NCBI RefSeq assembly: GCF_008806595.1
Contig: NZ_VZRB01000017.1
Span: forward strand, 119,494 to 183,493
DNA: 64,000 nucleotides
Direction: 5' to 3'
Source of the DNA: Streptomyces luteolifulvus
GTDB taxonomy: Bacteria > Actinomycetota > Actinomycetes > Streptomycetales > Streptomycetaceae
Position 1 is the stretch's first letter; each line of letters begins with the position of its first letter. The translations under genes were made by a program, and so were the position numbers. Positions 35,324 through 43,152 of this stretch are shown here, in pieces. The notes beneath the pieces are model-generated. The model saw only the letters and a program-made list of their open reading frames with translations, made no database searches and was not told where the DNA came from.

Positions 35324-36952
35324 ATGCGCAAGGGGGTCAAGGCCGCCGTCGTCGGCGGTGTGTTCGCCGCGATGGTGGGCGGGGCGGGGTACGGGGCGTT
35401 CAACTTCGTGTCCGCGCTGAACGGGGACGGGGATTCGGGGGCGAGCGGCCCGGCACCGGTGAAGTCGGGGCCGCCGAGCGGTGCCGAGGTCAAGGAGACG
35501 ACGGCCAAGTTCTTCGCGGCCTGGGAGAAGGGGCAGGCGTCGGCCGCCGCGTCGTACACGAACAACGACGCGGCGGCCGAGACCGTGCTGACGTCCTACG
35601 GCCAGGACGCGCGCATCACGAAGGTGCGGATCACACCCGGTACGGCGGCCGGTGACACGGTGCCGTTCTCGGTGAAGGCGACGGTCACGTACCAGGGGAA
35701 GTCGAAGCCCCTGGCGTACAGGAGCGAACTGACCGTCGTGCGCGGGGTGACGACCGGGCGGGCGTTGGTCGACTGGCAGCCGTCCGTCGTCCACCCCGAG
35801 CTGAAGAAGGGCGACACGCTCATCACGGGCGAGTCGGCGACCGCGCCGATCGAGGCGGTGGACCGCGACGGGACCGTACTGACGAAGGACAAGTACCCTT
35901 CTCTCGGCCCGATTCTGGACGAACTGCGCGCCAAGTACGGGGACAAGGCGGGCGGAACGCCCGGCGTCGAGCTGTCGATCCGGCACGAGGCGGAGGACGC
36001 GGCCGACACCTCGCTGCTGACCCTCGCCAAGGGCAGGCCCGGCAAGCTGCGCACCACGCTCGGAGCGAGCGCCCAGGCGGCGGCCGAGAAGGCGGTCAAG
36101 CGGTACGCCCAGTCGTCGGTAGTGGCGGTGAAGCCGAGCACCGGTGAGGTGCTGGCCGTGGCGAACAACCGGACGGACGGGTGGAACGCGGCCTTCCTCG
36201 GCGAGGTCGCCCCCGGCTCCACGATGAAGATCGTCAGCGCGGCGACCCTCATCGACCTCGGGCTCACCACCGCGAGCGGTCCGGCGACCTGTCCGCCCGA
36301 GGCGACCTGGCAGAGCCAGACCTTCCACAACCTCAAGGGCCTCGCCCCGAACGAGAACGCCACCCTCTCGGAGAGCTTCGCCCGTTCCTGCAACACGGCC
36401 TTCGTGAAGTTCGCCGACGACGTCGAGGTGGACTCGCTGACCAAGGAGGCCCAGGACCGCTTCGGGCTCGGCCGCGACAACTGGAAGGTCGGCATCCCGT
36501 CCTTCGACGGCTCGGTCCCCGCCTCCGGCGGTCCGGACACGGCGGCGAACCTGATCGGCCAGGGGCAGGTCCAGATGAGCCCGCTCGACATGGCGTCGGT
36601 GACGGCGACCGCGATCACGGGCCGGTTCCGGCAGCCGGTCATCGTGCCGCTGAGCCTCGACGACCGTGAACCGGCCACGGCGCAGGGCCTGTCGGCGAAC
36701 ACGGTGAGCCAGCTGCGCGCCATGATGAACCGCACCGCGACCAGCGGCACCGCGGCCGGTGTGATGGCGCAGCTGAGCGGCAGCATCGGCGCGAAGACCG
36801 GCTCCGCCGAGGTCGACGGGAAGGCCGTGGCCAACTCCTGGTTCACGGGATACCGCGACGACATCGCGGCAGCGGCCATGACGGAGGGCGGCGGCCACGG
36901 CAGCGACGCGGCGGGCCCGGTCGTACGGGACGTCCTGGCCGCGGGCGGCTGA
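35324..36952 (+). CDS. class B penicillin-binding protein with NTF2-like domain (paralogue 1)
   Basis: A membrane-anchored peptidoglycan transpeptidase. One N-terminal helix (about 7-25) is followed by a MecR1/NTF2-like domain (about 48-165; VKETTAKFFAAWEKGQ at its start), a dimerisation region, and the transpeptidase domain. The three catalytic motifs are SxxK in APGSTMKIV, SxN in FARSCNTAF and KTG in IGAKTGSAEVDG. ATG 35324 follows GGGGAGGGAG. A close paralogue lies downstream. Both match the tandem PBP pair I recall between pmt and ssgE in S. coelicolor. Confidence 0.92.
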   Translation: MRKGVKAAVVGGVFAAMVGGAGYGAFNFVSALNGDGDSGASGPAPVKSGPPSGAEVKETTAKFFAAWEKGQASAAASYTNNDAAAETVLTSYGQDARITKVRITPGTAAGDTVPFSVKATVTYQGKSKPLAYRSELTVVRGVTTGRALVDWQPSVVHPELKKGDTLITGESATAPIEAVDRDGTVLTKDKYPSLGPILDELRAKYGDKAGGTPGVELSIRHEAEDAADTSLLTLAKGRPGKLRTTLGASAQAAAEKAVKRYAQSSVVAVKPSTGEVLAVANNRTDGWNAAFLGEVAPGSTMKIVSAATLIDLGLTTASGPATCPPEATWQSQTFHNLKGLAPNENATLSESFARSCNTAFVKFADDVEVDSLTKEAQDRFGLGRDNWKVGIPSFDGSVPASGGPDTAANLIGQGQVQMSPLDMASVTATAITGRFRQPVIVPLSLDDREPATAQGLSANTVSQLRAMMNRTATSGTAAGVMAQLSGSIGAKTGSAEVDGKAVANSWFTGYRDDIAAAAMTEGGGHGSDAAGPVVRDVLAAGG

Positions 36953-37276
36953 GAGCCTGTGCCTCCGGCCGGATCAGGCCGGGCATGATGGGGGCTCCCG
37001 CGCGAGCGCAGCCGACAGGCGGGAGCGTGCTGAATGGGCGCCGCCCCGCGCGGGCAGCCGAGCGTGGGGCAGTGCTGCGCGGCGGCGGGCGCCCGGCCCG
37101 CGGAGGTGGCACAGGCGCTGACGTCGCGGACGTCGCGGACGTCACAGCAGGCTGACGTCACCCGCTCCGGACGGGACTCTAGGGTGGTTGCTGTCGTTGG
37201 GGTGCATGGGGGCAACGAGGGCAACGAGGACAGCGAGGGCTGCGGGGGCCCGGGGATTCGCGGAGGATCGAAGGCT
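36953..37276. other. intergenic region between the two PBP genes
   Basis: This 324-bp stretch has a hairpin near its start, CCGGCC (36965-36970) / GGCCGG (36977-36982), 12 nt after the PBP stop codon; it is a likely terminator. It also has a short tandem repeat GACGTCGCG at 37120-37143. A second run of 9-bp GGCAACGAG-like units lies near 37202-37240. No coding signal is convincing. It presumably also carries the promoter of the second PBP gene. Confidence 0.5.
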
Positions 37277-38938
37277 GTGGGCAAGAGAAGGCGCGTCGAC
37301 CAGCGGCGGAAGCCGAAGCCCGCCGTGCTCGGCGGGATGATCGCCGTGGTCGTGGTCGGCGCCGGCTTCGGCGTCTACGCGCTGTACGGCGGCGGGGCCG
37401 CGGCCGAGGACGGCTCCTCCTCGGCCGCCGAGAAGGCGAAGTCCGTCAAGACCAGTCCGCTGTCGGCGGCCGAGGTGAAGTCCACCGCCGAGCGTTTCCT
37501 CGCCGCCTGGCAGCAGGGCAGGCTCACCCGGGCAGCGGCGACGACCACCGACGCGAAGGCGGCCACCGCGCTGCTCACCGGCTACACCAAGGACGCCCGC
37601 ATCAAGGACGTCACCATCACCCCCGGCACCCGCACCGGCGCCAAGGTCCCCTTCTCCGTGAAGGCGACGGTGACGTACAAGGGCACCAGCAAGCCGTTCA
37701 CGTACGACAGTGCGCTCATGGTCGTCCGGCGGGTCAAGGACGGCAAGCCGCTGGTCGACTGGCACTCCGCCGTCCTCCACCCCGACCTCGGCGACGGCGA
37801 CAGCCTGGTGACCGGCGCGTCCGGAACACCGCCGATCAAGGCCTTCGACCGGGACGGCGGTGAGATCACCGAGGCCAAGTACCCCTCGCTGGGCACGGTG
37901 CTGGACGGGCTGCGCGAGAAGTTCGGCAAGACGGCGGGCGGCAAGGCGGGCATCGAGCTGCGCGTGGTGCGGGGCAAGTCCTCGAAGTCGTCCGACAAGA
38001 CGCTCGTGGAGCTGAGCAAGGGCACTCCGGGGCCGGTGAAGACGACGCTCAGCCCGGCCCTGCAGACGGCTGCCGAGCGGCAGGTGATGAAGCAGGAGCG
38101 AGCGTCGGTGGTGGTGCTGCGCCCCTCGACGGGCGAGATCCTCGCGGTGGCCAACACCAGCCACGGCTTCAACACCGCGCTCCAGGGCTCGCTGGCCCCC
38201 GGTTCGACGATGAAGGTCATCACGTCGTCGCTGCTGATCGAGAAGGGCCTGGCGTCGGCGGACGAGGCGCACCCCTGCCCGAAGTACTTCACCTACGGCG
38301 GCTGGAAGTTCCAGAACGACGACAAGTTCTCGATCAAGGGCGGCACCTTCAAGGCGAGCTTCGCCCGCTCCTGCAACACGGCGTTCATCAGCCAGGCGCC
38401 CGAGCTGGAGAACGACGACCTGACGAAGCAGGCGCAGCAGGTCTTCGGGCTGGGCCTGAACAACTGGGCCATCGGAGTCCCGTCGTTCGACGGAGCGGTG
38501 CCGGTGCAGTCGGCTGCCCAGAAGGCGGCGGAGCTCATCGGTCAGGGCGGGGTCAGGATGAACCCGCTGAACATGGCGTCGGTCGCGGCCACGGTCGAGG
38601 GCGGCACCTTCCGCCAGCCGTACCTGGTGTCCGCGAAGGCGGACAACCGCACCATGGCCACCGCCTCGCGCACGATGTCCGCGGGCACGCTGTCGCAGCT
38701 GCGGGACCTGATGCGGTACACGGCGGCGTACGGTACGGCGGCGGAGGCGATGTCCGGTCTCGGGCCCGACTACGGCGCCAAGACGGGCTCCGCGGAGGTC
38801 GACGGCCAGAAGAAGGCGAACGGCTGGTTCACCGCCTACCGGGGCGACCTCGCGGCCGCGGGCGTGGTCCAGGCGGGCGGCCACGGCGGCGACACGGCGG
38901 GCCCGATCGTGGCGTCACTGCTGAAGTCGGGCGGCTGA
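37277..38938 (+). CDS. class B penicillin-binding protein with NTF2-like domain (paralogue 2)
   Basis: Tandem paralogue of the gene upstream: 553 residues, basic cytoplasmic tail (MGKRRRVDQRRK), one transmembrane helix (about 18-36), NTF2-like domain (about 60-175) and transpeptidase domain. Catalytic motifs are SxxK in APGSTMKVI, SxN in FARSCNTAF and KTG in YGAKTGSAEVDG. The GTG at 37277 has GGAGG at 37262-37266. It is convergent with ssgE. The two proteins share most motifs and could be partly redundant or stage-specific in growth and sporulation wall synthesis; that is inference. Confidence 0.92.
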   Translation: MGKRRRVDQRRKPKPAVLGGMIAVVVVGAGFGVYALYGGGAAAEDGSSSAAEKAKSVKTSPLSAAEVKSTAERFLAAWQQGRLTRAAATTTDAKAATALLTGYTKDARIKDVTITPGTRTGAKVPFSVKATVTYKGTSKPFTYDSALMVVRRVKDGKPLVDWHSAVLHPDLGDGDSLVTGASGTPPIKAFDRDGGEITEAKYPSLGTVLDGLREKFGKTAGGKAGIELRVVRGKSSKSSDKTLVELSKGTPGPVKTTLSPALQTAAERQVMKQERASVVVLRPSTGEILAVANTSHGFNTALQGSLAPGSTMKVITSSLLIEKGLASADEAHPCPKYFTYGGWKFQNDDKFSIKGGTFKASFARSCNTAFISQAPELENDDLTKQAQQVFGLGLNNWAIGVPSFDGAVPVQSAAQKAAELIGQGGVRMNPLNMASVAATVEGGTFRQPYLVSAKADNRTMATASRTMSAGTLSQLRDLMRYTAAYGTAAEAMSGLGPDYGAKTGSAEVDGQKKANGWFTAYRGDLAAAGVVQAGGHGGDTAGPIVASLLKSGG

Positions 38939-38952
38939 TCCGCGGCGACCGA

Positions 38953-39303
38953 TCAGTGCGCCACCGGCTGCGCGGCGGCCAGGTACGTCCGCCGCAGGAA
39001 CCGCAGCAGCGCCTTGCTCTCGAACTGCACCACCGAGACGCCCTGCGCGGAGTGGAACTCGACGACAGCCTGCACGCGACCGCACGGCCACACACGTACC
39101 TCGCCCGTGCCGGCCGGGGCGCGCAGGCCCTGTTCCAGGAGTGCCCGCGCGAAGGTCCATTCATGGGTTCCGGGCAGGTCGACCCGTACCGAGCGCGGGT
39201 CCGCCTCCGGGTCATAGCGCAGGACCACGGGGACGGCCTCGTCCTCGGGGAAGTCCGCGTCCGTGACGATGTGGGCTCGAGCGTACTGTTCGACTACAGA
39301 CAT
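38953..39303 (-). CDS. ssgE: SsgA-like protein, probably SsgE
   Basis: A 116-residue SALP (SsgA-like protein), a family found in sporulating actinomycetes that controls septum site selection and peptidoglycan remodelling during spore formation. Conserved features are VPVVLRYDPEADPRSVRVDL, the W49 segment HEWTFARALLEQGL, GEVRVWPCG and the C-terminal KALLRFLRRTYLA. In S. coelicolor the gene at this place (after two PBP genes) is ssgE, involved in spore release, which supports the symbol. ATG 39303 follows AAGGGG. It is convergent with the PBP gene and divergent from the metal transporter. Confidence 0.85.
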   Translation of the reverse strand: MSVVEQYARAHIVTDADFPEDEAVPVVLRYDPEADPRSVRVDLPGTHEWTFARALLEQGLRAPAGTGEVRVWPCGRVQAVVEFHSAQGVSVVQFESKALLRFLRRTYLAAAQPVAH

Positions 39304-39409
39304 CCGACGGCCCCTTACACTGCGCGACCTGTGCGAAAGCTGTGCATCCGCTTCCTCTCCAATGTCGCATATTTTCCGTATCGCGCTCCCTGGGGTCGTA
39401 GATCTCACA

Positions 39410-39421
39410 TGCACGATGCAC
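39410..39421. promoter_or_regulatory. palindromic element TGCACGATGCAC (copy 1)
   Basis: A 12-bp element 51 nt upstream of cbiMN. The identical 12-mer recurs at 42578-42589, upstream of ohrA. Its core TGCA-CGA-TGCA is an inverted repeat. A shared regulator is possible. Confidence 0.4.
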
Positions 39422-39434
39422 GAGTACCTCGCTC

Positions 39435-39451
39435 TTGCAAGTAGTTCGCAA
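39435..39451. promoter_or_regulatory. Nur-box-like operator upstream of the metal transporter
   Basis: TTGCAA-GTAGT-TCGCAA matches the published Streptomyces Nur (nickel-responsive Fur-family repressor) box as I recall it, tTGCaa-N5-ttGCAA, at 11 of 12 positions. It ends 20 nt before the cbiMN start codon, a position suited to repression. No cobalamin-riboswitch features are visible in this short leader. Confidence 0.65.
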
Positions 39452-39471
39452 CAAGCCACTATCATCGAACG

Positions 39472-40515
39472 GTGCATGTGCCTGACGGATTCATCAACGC
39501 CCCGGCCTCCGCCGCGACCGGTGTCGTCGCCGCGGCCGCCATCGCCGTGAGCCTGCGCGGCGCGCGCCGCGAACTCGACGAACGCACCGCGCCGCTGGCC
39601 GGACTGGTGGCGGCGTTCATCTTCGCCGTACAGATGCTGAACTTCCCCGTCGCCGCCGGCACCAGCGGACATCTGCTGGGCGGCGCGCTCGCGGCGATAC
39701 TCGTCGGCCCCTTCACCGGGGTCCTCTGTGTCTCCGTGGTGCTGCTGATGCAGGGCATCCTGTTCGCGGACGGCGGTCTGACCGCGCTCGGCGTGAACAT
39801 CACGGACATGGCGATCGTCACGACGGTCGTGGCGTATGCCGTCTTCCGTGGCCTGGTGATGGTGCTGCCGCGCGGGCGGCGCTCGGTCACCGTGGCCTCC
39901 TTCGTCGCCGCCCTTCTCTCCGTCCCGGCCGCGGCCGTCGCGTTCACGCTGCTCTACGCGGTCGGCGGGACCGCGGACGTCTCCCTCGGCAAGGTCGCGA
40001 CCGCCATGATCGGTGTGCACGTCCTCATCGGCATCGGCGAGGCCGCGATCACCGCGCTGACCGTCGGCGCCGTGATCGCCGTACGCCCGGACCTCGTGCA
40101 CGGGGCGCGCGGCCTGCGGCAGAGGCTCAAGCTGCGGGTGAACGGCGAGCTCGTCGACGTGCCGGACGCCGAGCCCGTCCCCGTCGCCGCCCGGTCGCAC
40201 CGCACCATGTGGGCGGTGGGCCTGGTCACCTCCCTCGTGCTCGCCGGATTCGTCAGCTTCTACGCCTCCACGAGCCCGGACGGCCTGGAGAAGGTCGCCG
40301 CCGACCACGGCATCGACAAGAAGACCGAGCAGCACGCGTCCTCCGGCTCCCCGCTCGCCGACTACGGCGTCAAGGACGTCGACGACTCCCGGCTCTCCGG
40401 CGGTCTCGCAGGCGTGATCGGCGTCGGCGTCACCGTCGTCGCCGGCAGCGGGGTGTTCTGGGCGGTGCGCAGGCGTCGTACGAGCGACGCCTCTCCCGTG
40501 AGCACGGGCGTCTGA
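39472..40515 (+). CDS. cbiM: CbiM-CbiN fusion, nickel/cobalt ECF transporter S-component
   Basis: Substrate-binding membrane component of an energy-coupling-factor transporter for Ni2+ or Co2+. Translation must start at GTG 39472 to give the N-terminal MHVPDG; the Met-His N-terminus itself ligates the metal in this family. About seven spans form the CbiM part, with AGTSGHLLGGALAAI and GVHVLIGIGEAAIT. Residues about 245-335 are a fused CbiN-like extension with the TSPDGLEKVAAD motif and two spans. The Nur-like operator suggests nickel. It starts the cbiMN-Q-O operon, 1 nt before cbiQ. Confidence 0.93.
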   Translation: MHVPDGFINAPASAATGVVAAAAIAVSLRGARRELDERTAPLAGLVAAFIFAVQMLNFPVAAGTSGHLLGGALAAILVGPFTGVLCVSVVLLMQGILFADGGLTALGVNITDMAIVTTVVAYAVFRGLVMVLPRGRRSVTVASFVAALLSVPAAAVAFTLLYAVGGTADVSLGKVATAMIGVHVLIGIGEAAITALTVGAVIAVRPDLVHGARGLRQRLKLRVNGELVDVPDAEPVPVAARSHRTMWAVGLVTSLVLAGFVSFYASTSPDGLEKVAADHGIDKKTEQHASSGSPLADYGVKDVDDSRLSGGLAGVIGVGVTVVAGSGVFWAVRRRRTSDASPVSTGV

Positions 40516-40516
40516 C

Positions 40517-41278
40517 ATGGGCGCCGGGCACACGCACAGGCTCTACCGGCACGGGCACTCGCCCGTGCACGGCCTGCCGCCGCACACCAAGCTCGCCGCG
40601 ACGTTCGCGTTCGTGGTGGTCGTGGTGTCGACGCCGCGCGAGGCGATGTGGGCGTTCGGGCTGTACGCCGTGCTGCTGGGCGCCGTCGCACACGTCGCCC
40701 GCGTGCCCGCCGGCTTCCTGCTCAAACGGCTGCTGATCGAGGTCCCGTTCGTCGCGTTCGCCGTGCTGATGCCGTTCGTGGCGGAGGGCGAGCGGGTCGA
40801 GGTGCTCGGGATGTCGCTGAGCGTCGGCGGGCTGTGGGGCGCCTGGAACGTGCTCGCCAAGGGCACTCTCGGCGTCGCCGCCTCCGTGCTCCTCGCCGCC
40901 ACCACCGAGCTGCGCGAACTCCTGCTCGGCCTGCAACGGCTCAAGCTGCCGCCGCTGCTGGTGCAGATCGCGTCCTTCATGATCCGCTACGGCGACGTCA
41001 TCACCGACGAGATGCGGCGGATGCGGATCGCCCGGGAGTCGCGGGGCTTCGAGGCCCGGGGCGTGCGGCACTGGGGAGTGCTCGCGAAGTCCGCGGGCGC
41101 GCTGTTCATCCGCTCCTACGAGCGCGGCGAGCGGGTGCACCTGGCCATGGTCAGCCGTGGTTATGCCGGTTCGATGCCGGTCATCGACGAGGTGACCGCG
41201 TCCCGGGCGCAGTGGTCGTACGCCCTCGCCCTTCCCTGCGCCGCCCTCGTCGTCTGTCTGCTGGGATGGGCCCTGTGA
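40517..41278 (+). CDS. cbiQ: CbiQ, ECF transporter T-component
   Basis: Transmembrane coupling subunit that links the metal-binding CbiMN to the ATPase. It has 253 residues with five or six hydrophobic spans. The coupling-helix motif is MRRMRIARESRGFEARG, with a second ARG-like box (MVSRGYAG). The N-terminus is His-rich (HTHRLYRHGHSPVHG), possibly helping metal capture. Its stop overlaps the downstream ATPase start. Confidence 0.93.
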   Translation: MGAGHTHRLYRHGHSPVHGLPPHTKLAATFAFVVVVVSTPREAMWAFGLYAVLLGAVAHVARVPAGFLLKRLLIEVPFVAFAVLMPFVAEGERVEVLGMSLSVGGLWGAWNVLAKGTLGVAASVLLAATTELRELLLGLQRLKLPPLLVQIASFMIRYGDVITDEMRRMRIARESRGFEARGVRHWGVLAKSAGALFIRSYERGERVHLAMVSRGYAGSMPVIDEVTASRAQWSYALALPCAALVVCLLGWAL

Positions 41279-42033
41279 CACCTTCACTGGAAGTGGCCGG
41301 ACTGGCCTTCGCGTACCCCGACGGGCATCAGGCCCTGTTCGGCGTGGACTTCTCGATCGGGCGCGGCGAGCGGGTCGCGCTGCTCGGGCCGAACGGCGCC
41401 GGCAAGACGACCCTCGTCCTGCACCTCAACGGCATCCTGAGCGGGGGCACGGGCACGGTGCACGTGGCCGGACTGCCCGTCGGCCGGCAGCACATGGCGG
41501 AGATCCGGCGGAAGGTCGGCATCGTCTTCCAGGACCCGGACGACCAGCTCTTCATGCCGAGCGTCCGGGAGGACGTGGCGTTCGGGCCCGCGTCAGCCGG
41601 GCTGAAGGGGCCGGAGCTGGAGGAGCGCGTGGACCGGGCGCTCGCGCGGGTCGGCATGGCGGAGTTCAAGGACCGGCCCCCGCACCATCTCTCGTTCGGG
41701 CAGCGGCGGCGGGTGGCCGTGGCGACCGTGCTCGCCATGGAGCCGGAGATCCTCGTCCTGGACGAGCCGTCCTCCAACCTCGACCCGGCCTCCCGCCGCG
41801 AACTGGCGGACATCCTACGGTCGTTGGACGTGACGGTGCTGATGGTCACCCATGATCTGCCGTACGCGCTGGAGTTGTGCCCGCGTTCGCTGATCCTGAG
41901 CGACGGCACGATCGCGGCGGACGGAAAGACGGCGGAGCTGCTCGCCGACGACGAGCTGATGCGCGCCCACCGGCTGGAGCTGCCGTTCGGCTTCGATCCG
42001 CGTTCCGTGCCGGCGGCCGGCGGCCGTCCGTGA
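41275..42033 (+). CDS. cbiO: CbiO, ECF transporter ATPase
   Basis: ATPase of the metal ECF transporter. Walker A is LLGPNGAGKTTLV, the Q-loop FQDPDDQLF is typical of ECF A-components, the signature is LSFGQRRRVAVA, and Walker B is ILVLDEPSSNLDP, followed by the H-switch VTHDLPYALELC. The GTG at 41275 overlaps the cbiQ stop (GTGA); ATG 41266 is possible. A single ATPase presumably forms a homodimer. Confidence 0.94.
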   Translation: MTPSLEVAGLAFAYPDGHQALFGVDFSIGRGERVALLGPNGAGKTTLVLHLNGILSGGTGTVHVAGLPVGRQHMAEIRRKVGIVFQDPDDQLFMPSVREDVAFGPASAGLKGPELEERVDRALARVGMAEFKDRPPHHLSFGQRRRVAVATVLAMEPEILVLDEPSSNLDPASRRELADILRSLDVTVLMVTHDLPYALELCPRSLILSDGTIAADGKTAELLADDELMRAHRLELPFGFDPRSVPAAGGRP

Positions 42034-42043
42034 CAATGGGCGC

Positions 42044-42514
42044 GTGACGAACGAGGAGAGAACCGACCCGTGCGCCTCGCTGCTGCTGGACGAGCAGCTG
42101 TGCTTCGCGCTGTACGCGGCCCAGCGCGCGATGACGGCGGCGTACCGTCCGCTCCTCGACGAGCTCGGGCTCACCTACCCGCAGTACCTGGTCCTGCTGG
42201 TGCTGTGGGAGCGCGGCGAGACCACGGTCAAGGAGCTGGCGGCGGCGCTGCGGCTCGACTACGGCACGGTGTCGCCGCTGCTGAAGCGGCTGGGAAGCGC
42301 GGGGCTCGTACGCCGGGAGCGGGCGGCGCACGACGAGCGGACGGTGCTCGTCTCGTGCACGGGGCGCGGGGAGGAGCTGCGGGAGCGCGCGGCCCGTGTG
42401 CCCGGTGCGCTGCTCGCGGCGGCGGAGCTCGACGGGTCGGAGGTCGCGCGCCTGCGCGAGGAGTTGCTGGGGCTTGCGCGACGGGCCGGGGCGGCAGCCG
42501 AGCGCACACCGTGA
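42044..42514 (+). CDS. ohrR: OhrR, organic-peroxide-sensing MarR regulator
   Basis: MarR-fold repressor that derepresses ohrA when its reactive cysteine is oxidised by organic hydroperoxides. Cys20 in LDEQLCFALYAAQRAM corresponds to the peroxidatic Cys of characterised OhrR proteins. The winged helix VKELAAALRLDYGTVSPLLKRLGSAGLVRRERAAHDERTV follows. GTG 42044 lies 10 nt after cbiO, so some cotranscription with the metal transporter is possible. The target ohrA is downstream on the same strand. Confidence 0.92.
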   Translation: MTNEERTDPCASLLLDEQLCFALYAAQRAMTAAYRPLLDELGLTYPQYLVLLVLWERGETTVKELAAALRLDYGTVSPLLKRLGSAGLVRRERAAHDERTVLVSCTGRGEELRERAARVPGALLAAAELDGSEVARLREELLGLARRAGAAAERTP

Positions 42515-42576
42515 TCCGGCGTTACCCGCGGTTGCGGCCCCCTGGTCACGAGAACTGACCTACCAGCCAGTACCTT

Positions 42577-42600
42577 GTGCACGATGCACTTGTGCGCACC
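42577..42600. promoter_or_regulatory. candidate OhrR operator upstream of ohrA (palindrome copy 2)
   Basis: The inverted repeat GTGCA-CGA-TGCAC (42577-42589) is followed by a further TTGTGCGCAC, 20-43 nt before the ohrA start. Its position next to ohrR-ohrA points to OhrR. The 12-mer TGCACGATGCAC also precedes cbiMN at 39410-39421. Confidence 0.5.
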
Positions 42601-42619
42601 TGTCCTGGGGAGGCCGGCC

Positions 42620-43078
42620 ATGACCGACGCCACCGCGGTCGAGACCGCAGTCGACACGCGTCCGTCGAAGATCGTCTACGTCGCGGAAGCCACCGCGCAC
42701 GGTGGCCGGGACGGCTATGTCACCAGCCAGGACGGCCAGATCGAGCTGAGGGTGGCGATGCCGCCGGAGCTTGGCGGCGACGGCAGCGGAACCAACCCCG
42801 AGCAGCTGTTCGCGGCCGGCTACAGCTCCTGTTTCCACAACGCGCTGGTCCTGGTCGGCCGCCGGTCCGGATTCGACCTGACCGGGTCCACGGTCGCCGC
42901 GAAGGTCGGCATCGGCCCGAACAAGCAGCGCGGCTACGGCCTCGCGGTCGCCCTCAGTGTCTCGCTGCCGGTCCTCGACCCGAACACCGCGGAGAAGCTG
43001 GTGGACGCGGCGCACGAGGTCTGCCCGTACTCCAACGCGACCCGCGGGAACATCGACGTAACGATCCTGCTTGGATGA
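42620..43078 (+). CDS. ohrA: organic hydroperoxide resistance protein Ohr
   Basis: Thiol peroxidase of the Ohr/OsmC fold that reduces fatty-acid and other organic hydroperoxides with lipoylated partners. The catalytic Cys71 (AAGYSSCFHNAL) and Cys135 (HEVCPYSNATRGN) are both present. VTSQDGQIELRVAMPPELGG and GTNPEQLFAAGY are conserved Ohr blocks. ATG 42620 follows GGGGAGG. It has 152 residues. Confidence 0.95.
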   Translation: MTDATAVETAVDTRPSKIVYVAEATAHGGRDGYVTSQDGQIELRVAMPPELGGDGSGTNPEQLFAAGYSSCFHNALVLVGRRSGFDLTGSTVAAKVGIGPNKQRGYGLAVALSVSLPVLDPNTAEKLVDAAHEVCPYSNATRGNIDVTILLG

Positions 43079-43152
43079 CGGCAGCTAGGAATCGAAGCGT
43101 CCGCGTGCGTGTTGCACCCACGGCCGAAGGTGGAGGACGAAGGAGTGCGGAC

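Noticed and set aside
39304..39471. Cobalamin riboswitch upstream of cbiMN
   Set aside because: The 168-nt spacer is short and lacks the conserved B12-box and paired elements; a Nur-like site explains regulation better.
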